In this document: one piece after another, positions 33,455 to 43,757 of the stretch
Position numbering within the stretch: the first letter of the stretch is position 1
How the letters are laid out: every line of letters starts with the position of its first letter
Assembly (NCBI GenBank): GCA_033063855.1
Contig: CP093830.1
Location: 11,408,854 to 11,472,853, forward strand
Length of the DNA: 64,000 bases
Source: Smittia aterrima
Lineage: Eukaryota; Arthropoda; Insecta; Diptera; Chironomidae
Direction: 5' to 3'
Made by a program: the position numbers and the translations under genes
Notes under the pieces: generated by a model
Databases searched by the model: none
Told to the model about the DNA's origin: nothing
Seen by the model: only the letters and a program-made list of their open reading frames with translations

Positions 33455-35258
33455 ATGCCTTTGATTCACGCTTGTGATTATACTGCAAAACTATGGAACT
33501 TATTGGGCCGCTCTCGTAGGCACAATGAGGTTTCACACGAGTTTTTCATGACAAAAGAGAATTCGGAACGCGTCAGAGTTTGGCTAAAACTTTTTGAAGA
33601 ATTTGACGTAACTATCAAAGGAAAACTGAAATCAGAGAAGAGCAATATAATCTCTGAATTAGGTCGCACAAAAGGCAATCAATTCTATGAGAAAAGTCAA
33701 TTTCTGGATGCACTTTCATCATACAATGAAAGTTTGTGTTTTGCTGAGTCAGGATCGAAAAATATTGCTCTGGCTTACGCAAATCGTTCTGCCGTTTACT
33801 GTGAAATGAAACTGTACGAGAAATGTTTGAAGAACATCGAGTTGGCGAAGAAAAATCAATATCCTAACCTCGATAAATTGAAGCAACGAGAAGAAACTTG
33901 CAAAGAAATGATGATCAGCAATAAGAGCAATTTGAGTCCTACGAATGTTCCGATCGGAGAAAATTATCTGAAACTATCACATCCAGCAAACAAGAAACTT
34001 CCGTTCGTTGCTGATTGCCTCGAGTTGAAAACTAACAAAGAATTCGGACGACACATTATCACGAAAACTGCATTGCAACCTGGAGATGTTGTTTGCTGTG
34101 AAGAACCATTCATCAAATTCCTCGAGCCTTCTCATCAATTCAAGTATTGCGCAACTTGCTTTAACGACAACTTCTTGGACCTCTTTCCGTGCAACGCTTG
34201 TACTTCGACGATGTTCTGCTCCGAAGAATGTGCAACAATTGGACAAGAAAAGTTTCACAAGTTCGAATGTCCAATCATCGATAAGTTAAATGGCATGTGT
34301 ACAAGATATTGGCGGATGGCTTTCAGAGTTTTCGTCGAAGCACTGTACATTTGCGATGGAAACTTACAGGATCTCAAAGCTTTAATTGAAGAGAACCAAA
34401 ACTCTTCGATGACTGTTTTCGACTACGAATTTCCGCTCGAAGCTAAAAGTTTTCTCAATGTTATCGACGCTTTATCAACAAACGAAAGTAAAAGAGTCTT
34501 AGGCGACTTGTTTCAACGAACAGGAGTCGTTGCAATCATAAGCGACTTGTTTGTTAAGCATACGAAACTTCGAGAGATTCTGGTCACAAGAGATGATGAA
34601 GACTTCTTCTATTCATTTGTCTTCAAGCATTGTCAAATTGCTGACGTCAACTGTCATGGACTTCAATCCCCAATCGAAATTAAGTCTGAAGTAAAATCAA
34701 CTCCACAATACGGATCCGGAATCTTTCCTTTTTGTTCTCTCTTGAATCATTCATGCGCACCAAACCTCATTCGTGTAACTTCAAACTGCAAAAGCTATGT
34801 CGTCGTCATTCGACCGATTCCAGCTGGAGGACAACTGTTTGACAATTATGAGTTCCATCACTGCTCCACAACAGTGCAGCAACGACAAATTCAATTGATG
34901 GATCATGTAAGTCATAATTAACTAGTAATTGTAAATGTTTAAGTTAATCAATCTCTTTTTAATATTTTAGTATAATTTCAAATGTCTGTGCGAAGCTTGT
35001 AAGGGAAATTATCCTGTCGTCGTGGGTCTGAAACACAGTGATCCTCGCTTTCGTGAATTCTCCTCGAAAGACGATTTCAAGCTCGCCCCGTTTAGTTTTG
35101 ATCTCGCCGTAAAGAAATTCAAATCTAACGGCGACTACTTGAAAAGAATGGATCGTAATTACACAAGTTTTGAGACCATGTATACTCAAGCTTCCTTTGT
35201 TCGATGCATTAGAATTTTCGCTACTTCAGAGTTCAAATTAAAACTTTGTGAACAATAA
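33455..35258 (+). CDS. SMYD4-like SET/MYND protein, paralogue 3
   Basis: Exons 33455-34906 and 34971-35258 (phase 0, MDH|YNFKCLCEAC), 579 residues. I chose ATG 33455 because it aligns with the starts of the other two copies; the upstream in-frame ATG at 33362 lies in what is leader sequence in them. TPR, MYND (about 230), SET core (about 430, LLNHSCAPN, GGQLFDNYE) and post-SET Cys are kept. The aromatic pair after GGQLFD is YE rather than YG, a change at a normally conserved position. The middle third is nearly identical to paralogue 2, suggesting recent duplication or gene conversion. Confidence 0.9.
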
Positions 35259-35375
35259 TTCCTTGTTCTAACTAAATAAAAGAAAGACTAAATAAATTTT
35301 GTCACAAGATATTCGACTTCATTTTATTTTCTCTACTTTTCAGAAATCAGAATATTTTAAAAAAGTTTAATTAGC

Positions 35376-36404
35376 TTAGCACTTGTACATGTTATTGATT
35401 CTTCTTGCATCGCCTGAGCTAAGAGCAATCCTTTGACCAATTATTTTATTATAACGCGAGTTTTTAGGAACAATTGTATCCTCTCCATTTTTCGAGAATG
35501 CATTTGAGTTATAGTGCATGACACTGAAAAAATCGTAAGATGTTCCAAAGTTTCCAAACTTTTTCGGATCGACCTTAGCGAAATTATAAATTGTTCTCGG
35601 ATTAATATTTGAATACTTGATCTCAATGAATTTATCGCGATCAATGTGTGAATGCATGTGATCATATCCGAGAGCGTGGATCAGTTCATGTTGAATGGTT
35701 CCCTTCGACAAGCAGCCTTTCTTTTGCAAAGTTACTTCTTGCTATTCACAAAGAAAAAAACTTTTAAGTTTAAGAATTTTTAAAAATTTTGCGATGCAAA
35801 CATTTTGACCAATTTTTCCAAGATGAGAACTGCAACCATATCCGTCAGTTATTTCAATATAATCTTCTTCAGTTGTCCTTTTAACAAAACGAATGCAAGT
35901 GTATCTCTCCATTGCGTCCATTGCTTTGCGGATTTGTGTTTGTTGAGCTTTGGCTGTGATTATAAATTTATTTGGGTGATTTTTTTGTAAAGAAAATTTT
36001 TGACCTTAGGTCAACTCACTGTAATCAGTTTGACTCTTGAATTTGTACGGCACGATTACTTTGCCCAAATCATTTTTCGGCCATCGCTGACTTTCAAGTA
36101 GAACTCCAGTTCGTGAAGATAAACCGTCATCTGTATCAGTTGACTCTAAGAATTCCTTTTGATCGTCGAGTAACTGAATATCTCCTTGATAATAACTTCC
36201 CGATTCCAATCCGTTATTGCCGTTTTGATTAAAGTCGACATTTCTTCTCTCTTCGTCCGTCAATAGAAGTTCATTCAAGTCTTCATTCAAGTCTTCATCG
36301 TCGTCAGTGGGAAAAACGAAACCGCCGTCGTTACTCAAGGGAACTGATACAAAACCTTTCACAAAGAAAATCGCGACCAATAAATATTTAAAACAAACTT
36401 TCAT
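35376..36404 (-). CDS. Astacin-family (M12A) metalloprotease
   Basis: Exons 36404-36020, 35953-35802 and 35741-35376, in phase, 300 residues. Signal peptide (MKVCFKYLLVAIFFVKGFVS) and an acidic propeptide rich in Asp/Glu are followed by the catalytic domain (RWPKNDLGKVIVPYKF). The zinc site is HELIHALGYDH (residues 197-207) and the Met-turn is SVMHY (about 252-256). The family consensus after the third His is E-x-x-R-x-D-R-D; here it reads MHSHIDRD, so the Glu and Arg are replaced. There is no EGF or CUB extension. Such short astacins in insects are commonly digestive or extracellular proteases. It is transcribed away from the gene at 36576, with only about 170 bp between the two ATGs. Confidence 0.88.
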
Positions 36405-36575
36405 TTCAATGCGGTCTCTTTGAACACTCTTTTAAAACTGAATTTGTCCAAACAAGAAAAATACAAAATGATAAGAATTTTGAATCTCAGGAGTCTTAGA
36501 CGTCAATCTCTTTAATATTTTTCTCTGCAACCGCAATCTAAGTCGCAATCTATTTTATATAAATTCAGAGTTAAA

Positions 36576-37569
36576 ATGTCTCATTTCACGGCAAGAGATC
36601 GTAACGGGGATGATTCATCTGAAGAGGAAAATGAAGCTGACCGATCACTTCTTGGAAAGGTAATTTTGCTCAAGTAAAATTGATTGATCGAAGTTTTCAT
36701 TATTTTGTTGAAAGGCTTATCAAAACATGACAATCAACGAGGAACAGATTGAGAAGCTTCCGCGAGATTGGAAACTTTATTACAAAAACACGCGACAATC
36801 AATGAGAGACAATTTGCGCCGCAAAGTTTTACATAAAAATCATTCATTCAAAGCTTTGGAGATGAAGATGAAATCTGGACAAACTCTCAACGAAAGAGAA
36901 ATGAGCTTTTACGAAGCTAACAAGCGAAAAGTGACCAACATGGAATCACCAGAAGTCGAAGTTGAAGCTGTAGATTTGCTCGATGATGTTGTTAAAGGAG
37001 ATTACACATTAACTGACGTTCACTTGGTTCGCGAAGGGGCTGCTGGGGCAGATAAAATGGATCCAGTTGAAAATTCTCCGCTTCTACTCCTTGACAGCCT
37101 CATCGAAAGTGCTTTGGAGCAAACTCATGAAGCTTTGCAGACAAAAGAACCTGGAAACTTCTTTTCCTTGCCAACTACGATGGAAGGCAATTTCAACCCA
37201 GGTCAAATGAGCGATGCAATCAAGAACGCAGCAACTGCTGTAGGAATCATGCAAGGCAGCAGTAAAATCGAACAGAACGATGCCAAATCTTCTATCGACT
37301 CATATATCATCACTCAAGTAATGCACGAAGCTGAAGTCAAACTCAAGCAAATCGAGGATATGTCTCAAGATAAAAATATCTCGGAAGATCAGGATTCTTC
37401 AGAAGATTTGAAAGAAGACGAAGCTAAAGCAACATCAACTCCTCGTATTTCCTTCAACGTCACTGAGCTAAATTATGAAGTTTCGATGTTGCCTTCTGTT
37501 GATCCTGATGTTTACAAGCCTTTAGAGATCATCAGCTTCATCGGAATGACTGAGAACACTTCCAATTGA
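36576..37569 (+). CDS. Uncharacterised acidic intracellular protein
   Basis: Exons 36576-36659 and 36715-37569 (phase 0, LLGK|AYQNM), 312 residues. The N-terminus is MSHFTARDRNGDDSSEEENE, acidic and Ser-rich. A basic, probably helical part (LPRDWKLYYKNTRQSMRDNL, about 40-100) follows, then an acidic remainder with several Asp/Glu-Ser clusters (SEDQDSSEDLKED). No signal peptide, membrane span, zinc ligands or catalytic motif is visible. I do not recognise the family. It starts about 170 bp from the divergent astacin gene, so the two may share a bidirectional promoter region, and it converges on Cul4 with about 150 bp between stops. Confidence 0.8.
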
Positions 37570-37716
37570 ACTAAATTATTTTTCATAAAACGATCAATTT
37601 CACTTTATTTCGATTTTATTTCTTACAGCAGTTCACACTTCAAACCTCATCTCACAAATCAATCGAAATATTTTTATCATCATCAGGAGACAGGAGTGTG
37701 TAGAAAAAAAAACTTC

Positions 37717-40607
37717 TTAGGCGACGTAATTATATTGATTCTGATTATCTTTGTCGCGTTCCATGTAATCACGATCAATAAGCGACTCGATACGTTTCTT
37801 CAAATCAGCCGGCTGAGAAAAAAAAATTGAAAATTTATCATCAAATGATTTGGAATGACATCGTTTATCTTACCTTGACAGGGAAGGAGAGCTGCTTGTA
37901 CAGTTCACTGATGAGTAAGTTGTGGCTCAACGTCTTCCGCATTTTCATGATTCTCACAACTGCCGCATCGATCTGATACTGTCGATCTTGGTAGACTCTT
38001 TCTTCAGTTGCTTTTTGTTCCTCGTTCTGAAAAGTTTATGAGTGAATTGATTATGTTTGATATGAATTTTAAAAGGATACTTACAGTTTCTTTCATCTGA
38101 ATTGAGTTGATTTTAATTCTGAATAATTTAGCCGTGAACTCGTTATTAAACTTGAATCTGTCCTTGTCTTCAACCTCACGACTTTTTGGCATCTTCGTGA
38201 GTACACGAGCCTTTCCGCACGCCAGCGATTGAAGTGTTCGTCGTAGTTCTCCATCCTTCGTGGACTGTAAGAATTGAAAATAAGTCATGAGTCAATGTAA
38301 AATTAAAAGTTCTTACCTCAATGTTAGTTGCTGTAATAATTTCCTCCAAAGACAGTGAATCGCAGTCATTAAATAAAAGAAGAACAAGCGATTGGAATAA
38401 GGACACTTGAAGATCCTTCTGTCCCTGATCAAATCGAGCTTTCAGAACGCAATGTCCCAGTGTCGGTTGCCATTGAAGTTTTCTGCCGCTATGCTTGTTT
38501 AAGTAAAATTTCTGAAAAACGTTTTGATACTCAACCAACTCAACAGGCATGTTCACTTCCATCAATGGATAGGTCGGCCAGTAACCCATTGTGAGGATGT
38601 TAACAGTTAAATCAATGCCAATATTATTGAACGATATGATTTCTTTGCAAGTGCCACTCGCGTCGATGTATTGACGGAACGCAATATTAATATCTTTGCT
38701 AAGCTCCATGTCCTTAAACATTCCTTCAAGTTTTGATGTGAATCCGCCTCCACATTCTTGCTTGAGCTTTGAAAGCATACTCTTCTCTGCGTCGACACTA
38801 GCCGACTTCCCAACAAGCAAACGCTTAGCAAGATCTTTCTTGTAGAACGCTTCAAAAACATCTTTGCCATGAATAAAGCGAAACAGAACCATTATCTTGT
38901 CAAGAATCTGTTCGAGTTCTTCCTCAGTCGATTCTTTGTTGCCAGCTCTTAACTTCATGTCGACATATTTTGCAATGAGCTCTGCTGGTTTGTTTGAACG
39001 TTGATTAACAAAATTCTCGAAAGCTTCACGTAAACTGTTGGAGAATTTCTCGTTACGCTCGAAGCACGTTATAACAATGTTGTCCATTTTGTCTTTAAAA
39101 TCGAGAAGATCCTGAACCATTGTCTTGTCCTTTTCTGGGTCGATGACGAAAGTCTTTCCCTTCTTCTTGATATAAGCATTGAACGTAGCGCACAGCTCTA
39201 TTGTTCCATTCTTTACACGATTGAAAAGGGAGTATAACAACGTGAGATCGGAAGTGCGATTTTCGTCGAGAAGTAAATCGAGTCCTTTCTGTAAAATTCC
39301 TGTGATGTGTTCAGCGAGAAGCTGACGTTCAACTGTCACGATGAGCTGATGCTTAGTGCACTGATCCAAATAATGCAAAAGACGTTCGTTCTCTTCAGCT
39401 AATCGTTTATCAACATGTTTCAAATATTCTGGAACATCAAGTTCTTGCATCTTTCGTTGACCTTCTGCTTGATAAAGATGTTTAGTCGCTGCCAAAAATT
39501 TCTGCTCAAAAGCTTCCTTATAGATTTGAAGGTCAGAGAACATTCTCAACAGACTTTTGAGCAAAGTTCGGTCGACAGTTTCGCCGTTACGTTCCTTTTC
39601 AATGAGCATTAAAATTCCTTCAACTGTACGTGATTGAACAGTGTTGTTGACAGCAATATGATCGCGGAACAATTCTAATCCCAAGTCCCTTAAATAAAAA
39701 TTTATTTCAAAAATCATTCAATCAACTTTTTTGAAGTTCTCACCAAATAGAATGAACAGTTGGATTCTGCAGCACATATGTTCGATCTAAATATAGAAAA
39801 ATACTTCGAATCATGATCATTTGCTGACAATGAGACTGCCAACACTCGTTGACCTTCTTCAGATACACCTGCGAGAGGAAAGGAGATTAGAGAAAGGAGA
39901 GACTGATTGATCATAAATCGTAAGAAGAATATTTCTTTTCAATAAAGCACAACAGACGGTAACCACCCTAATTCCGTTGTAGCCATTGACAAACAAACCT
40001 TCCCCCACCATTAGAAAAAAATCCTGAGTACTTACCAACTTGTCTATTCGTTCAGCGAGGAACGGTTTAATGTTGGACTTGACATGATTCTCAGCTAATC
40101 CCGTCAAGTTCACATATAACTGCGAGTCCATCTTGTGACTGCACATATTCTCGACGGCTTGATAAAGTTCTTCAAGACAGTAAACAATTGGCTTTGACGT
40201 CTGGATGGCGATGACTGCTTCCTTCAACTTCTCCCATGTTTTCTCCTGATAATTCTCAGGTAATGTCGGTTTAGCTGTAAAGTATAAAGCGTTGAAAATC
40301 AATTGGCGTTCACATTAACACAGTGGCAATTGTTGTGTCATTGAAACTTTTTCACGCATCGACTCAAAGCCAATGAACGAGAAATTTACAAAAACTTACT
40401 TTTGAAGTTTTTAATAACGAGCTTCCTAACATCGCCTTTAGCGTTTGCATTGCCACCACGAACTATTGCTCCATTAGATGGACTAATCGATGAGAAGTTT
40501 GATTTCTTCTCTGTGTCTACGATCATCTTTTCCATTTCGTTTTTCTTTTCCGCTATCGACTTGTACAATAACTTTAATCTTTTCGCTCTGTTCTCGTACT
40601 CATTCAT
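37717..40607 (-). CDS. Cul4: Cullin-4, ubiquitin-ligase scaffold
   Basis: Scaffold of CRL4 E3 ubiquitin ligases, joining DDB1 at its N-terminus to the RING protein at its C-terminus. Exons 40607-40400, 40274-40036, 39868-39744, 39688-38317, 38264-38085, 38026-37874 and 37812-37717 all join in phase, 790 residues, normal for the family. Diagnostic segments are LVIKNFKTKPTLPENY (DDB1-binding side), CQQMIMIRSIFLYLDRTYVL, NKPAELIAKYVD, AFYKKDLAKRLLVGKSASVD, TMGYWPTY and SGRKLQWQPTLGHCVLKA. The C-terminal WH-B has RIMKMRK, whose Lys (about 736) is the NEDD8 site, and ends QYNYVA. These match Cul4 rather than Cul3. Its start is 380 bp from the divergent acylglycerol kinase gene. Confidence 0.97.
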
Positions 40608-40987
40608 TCAAAATCATCCCAGTTTACTTGCGGGACTGAATAAGTTAATTACGAACTTAGTTTGGGATGCTCACAAAAATAAATTTGATTTTAAATTAAA
40701 ACTTGTGTCTTTAGTTTTCTGGAAGCAATATCTCCTATAGCGAGAAGTCGGGACACTGAAATTTAAAATTTCAATTTTCAAAGCTCAAAAATGATAAAGT
40801 TCATTGGGAATAAAAGAATTTCTTATTTAAATTTAAAATCAATCTTTCTTGATTTAATTAATTTATTTCTCTATCATTAAAATGAACTTAAATTTTCTTT
40901 TTTCGTTCCGAGCTTTTTAAACTTGAAGACATTGGATTTTCAAAGTTACCTTGCTATTCCCCTCGGTCAACCTCGATTCCCCTCGTT
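40608..40987. other. Intergenic, divergent promoter region Cul4/AGK
   Basis: A 380-bp AT-rich stretch between two oppositely transcribed housekeeping genes. It must hold both 5' regions; no individual element could be assigned. The plus-strand ORF crossing it is chance. Confidence 0.5.
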
Positions 40988-42422
40988 ATGGCGAGAATAA
41001 TAAACACGATTAAATGGATCGGGAAGAATCCCAAGAAGTCAATTTTCTTTGGTCTGGTTGGTGCTTACGGCTTCGACTATGCAAGAGAGAAATATTTGTA
41101 AGTCGTTCATTTAAAATTCCAAAAAACGCAAATTTTATAATTTTGGTTTGTTTACATTTTAGAATCAAGAAGGTGATGCGTGAATATTGCACTGAAGCCA
41201 AGCAATATGGAGATCTTAGAGCTCCAATCACTGCGACCTTAAAAAAGGTTCTTGTTGTGTTAAATCCAGCAGCAAACAAACGTAAAGCTGGAGAGAACTT
41301 TGATTCTTACTGTGCTCCAATTCTTCATCTTGCCGGATTCAATGTGGAAGTTGTAAAAACAGAATCAGAGCTTCATGCAATTCGATATATCGAGGAAGAG
41401 CTTACAGAATATCCTGACGCACTTGTAGTGGCTGGTGGAGATGGAACTTTATCAGAAGCTATTACAGGACTTTTAAGAAGAGCTCAATTAGATCCGAATA
41501 TACCAGCTGTTGGTAAGTTTGTTATTTTCTTCAACGAATTTATTAATTAAACCATTTTACTTAATTAACAGGAATTGTTCCAGTTGGTTCTGTAAATCAA
41601 TTTAGTTTGATGCTTTTCAGTCCTCAAGATTTACCAACAAACAAAGTCGAAGAAGTGAGAGCAATGGCAAAAGCAGCACTCGCAGTTGTCAAAGGAAAAA
41701 CTGTAAAGAAAGACGTCATGAAGATTCAATTAATTACAGAACAAAGTGATGAGCAAGTGGAACCTCGTAAACCATTTTACGCAGTGGGAAGTTTGTTCTG
41801 GGGATCATTTAACGACATCATGAGAAAGAAAGACAAATATTGGGCGACTGGTTCATTGAGAAACTACACAGCTTTCATCTTCAACGGATTCGGTCGTCAT
41901 GACGTTACTTTTAATTGCAAAGCAAACCTCATTTATTCCGATCCTTGCTCGGGATGCTCCAATTGTTACGAAAAAACTGAAAGTAGATCACAGAAAATTC
42001 AAAACTCTCGGTGGTGGTCAAAGTTCAATGCCCAAGAGAAAGCGCCTGACTATTCGAAAATCTTAAATCCGAATTGCGTTAACACTCATGAAGAAACCAT
42101 CGACACATCAGAATTTGTTATCTCAACAAACACTGTTGAAGGACTTCCTGATAACAACTCAAAGCTAAATGTAAAGATTAACCCGAAATCAGATGACAGA
42201 GGATTCGATTACATTCTAAGCAGTTGGAAGAGGGTGAGCAGTCGTCGCTATCTTGATATTCCTGAACCCAAAATCACCGAAGCAAGAACAGTCGTTTTAT
42301 TGCCGGAGACGAAAAACGCAGAAGATAAGGAAGTTTATTACTCAATCGATAATGAGCCGTACGAAGTCATGCCGATAAAAATTACGCTCCTTCCCAAACG
42401 CCTCGAGTTCTTCGCGCTGTAA
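40988..42422 (+). CDS. Mulk: Acylglycerol kinase, mitochondrial (AGK/Mulk)
   Basis: Lipid kinase that phosphorylates monoacyl- and diacylglycerol; the vertebrate protein also sits in the TIM22 import complex. Exons 40988-41097, 41163-41512 and 41572-42422 join in phase, 436 residues. The N-terminus MARIINTIKWIGKNPKKSIF plus a short hydrophobic stretch (FFGLVGAYGF) fits a mitochondrial membrane anchor. The diacylglycerol-kinase catalytic domain shows VLVVLNPAANKRKAG, the nucleotide loop VVAGGDGTLSEA (about 125-136) and VPVGSVNQFSLML. A CSGCSNC cluster lies at about 280. Human AGK is 422 residues. It ends 71 bp before the convergent serine protease homologue. Confidence 0.93.
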
Positions 42423-42492
42423 GTGACAAAAAACTTAAAATAAAGATTCTTAGTTCATCAAAGCTTCTTCTATTTCAAAATCACTTTTAAAT

Positions 42493-43266
42493 TTAAACTA
42501 TTCCAGTGACTGATCGAATCCAATCGACGTGAGAGAAGACCTCCTGGATTCCATTTGGTTCAGCTTCTGAGCAAGCTTCGTCTTGACCGAAAGATAACAA
42601 TCCAACGACAGTTGTTCCAACAATGAAAGGTGATCCAGAGTCACCAACGCAATTTGCTCCAGTTACTCTCTTGATGCATCCACGTCCAGCTTTTCCAGCA
42701 ACTTCACTCCAAAGTCCATACGCTTCTTGGCAGACGTCATTAGACACGATTCTCATCATTTGTGATTGTTTCTTGTCAGCTGCGTTGTCATCCTTGAATT
42801 CTAAAAGTCCCCAACCAATTGTTTGCCCTTCGGTTCCTTCAACAGGAGCTGCTGTTGGTAGCGAAACAATTGAATAACTTTTGCTTGCAATCGGTAAAGT
42901 TGAAGGAAGCTTAATCAATCCAATGTCGTTTGTATGAGTCGCTCCATCGAAATTCTCACGCATCGAGTAAACCTCTGAACGATAAATTTCTCTGCCTTCC
43001 TCATAAAGATCACGAAGTTGATAAGCGTAAACATGAACGTTGACGAACATCGCTCCGAAGAGACAGTAAGCAGTTGTCAGCACATAATCAGCGCTGATGA
43101 GAACTCCACTGCACAAATATTTTTGCTTGTAACTGACAAAGCTCTCAATTAAAACGTGAGATGATTGTACAGTTCTTTCTATCATTTGTCCATTGGCTTT
43201 CTCCTCGATCACTCGACAGCCTTGAACAAGAGCGACTACGCTCAAAATCACCAGAAACTTCCACAT
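42493..43266 (-). CDS. Trypsin-like serine protease homologue, inactive
   Basis: Single-exon gene of 257 residues with a signal peptide (MWKFLVILSVVALVQG) and one chymotrypsin-fold domain. The segment that usually reads TAAHC is TTAYC, so the catalytic His is Tyr67 (codon 43068-43066, TAC; one base from CAC). Asp114 (THTNDIGLIKL) and Ser210 (GDSGSPF) are kept. The residue that sets trypsin specificity, six before Ser, is Ala204, and no typical IVGG activation start is seen. Such non-catalytic homologues are common in insects and act as regulators in immune cascades or as gut proteins. The reading frame is intact, so it is a homologue and not a pseudogene. Confidence 0.9.
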   Translation of the reverse strand: MWKFLVILSVVALVQGCRVIEEKANGQMIERTVQSSHVLIESFVSYKQKYLCSGVLISADYVLTTAYCLFGAMFVNVHVYAYQLRDLYEEGREIYRSEVYSMRENFDGATHTNDIGLIKLPSTLPIASKSYSIVSLPTAAPVEGTEGQTIGWGLLEFKDDNAADKKQSQMMRIVSNDVCQEAYGLWSEVAGKAGRGCIKRVTGANCVGDSGSPFIVGTTVVGLLSFGQDEACSEAEPNGIQEVFSHVDWIRSVTGIV

Positions 43267-43442
43267 TATTCAACAACTGTCACTTAAATGCGAAATTGAT
43301 TCTTAATTGCTGTCGAATATATTGAAGCCTTTAAGTGGATTAAGTATCAACTCGTTGATAATTAAAATCGGATTTTGATAACGACGAATTTCTGTTTGCT
43401 TTTGGCACACTAATCCAAAATTCGTCGCCAGGGGTGTCTTTT

Positions 43443-43607
43443 CTATTCTCTCTTTGATTTTGTCTCCGTTTTCTTAGATTTCCTTGAAATAGCTTTAAAT
43501 CCATAATAGCAAAGGATACCGACGAAAGCTATCCAGAGAATATAATTTAGTCCTTTCGACGCAAACCAAACAATTTCGAGCATCCAATTTGTTTTTGATT
43601 CCGACAT
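43443..43607 (-). CDS. 54-residue single-pass membrane smORF
   Basis: ATG 43607 to TAG 43443, uninterrupted, MSESKTNWMLEIVWFASKGL and onwards. A hydrophobic segment (YILWIAFVGILCYYGF, residues 22-37) is followed by a Lys/Arg-rich tail (SRKSKKTETKSKR), the usual arrangement of a small integral membrane protein with a cytosolic basic tail. It lies between the serine protease homologue and the glucosidase on the same strand. Family not recognised. The pattern is more ordered than chance, but no splice or transcript support is available. Confidence 0.5.
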   Translation of the reverse strand: MSESKTNWMLEIVWFASKGLNYILWIAFVGILCYYGFKAISRKSKKTETKSKRE

Positions 43608-43757
43608 CTTAAACGAGCAAAGATGAACTGAAATATTCAGAAAACTCGTGATAAGATGATTAAAGTAAAGTGATAAATTTTATTTTCTGAATGTGTTAAT
43701 GAAAGTAGAGCAAATCTCGGAGAAAATGTTTGAACAATTCGAGATTACGTTTTAGTT

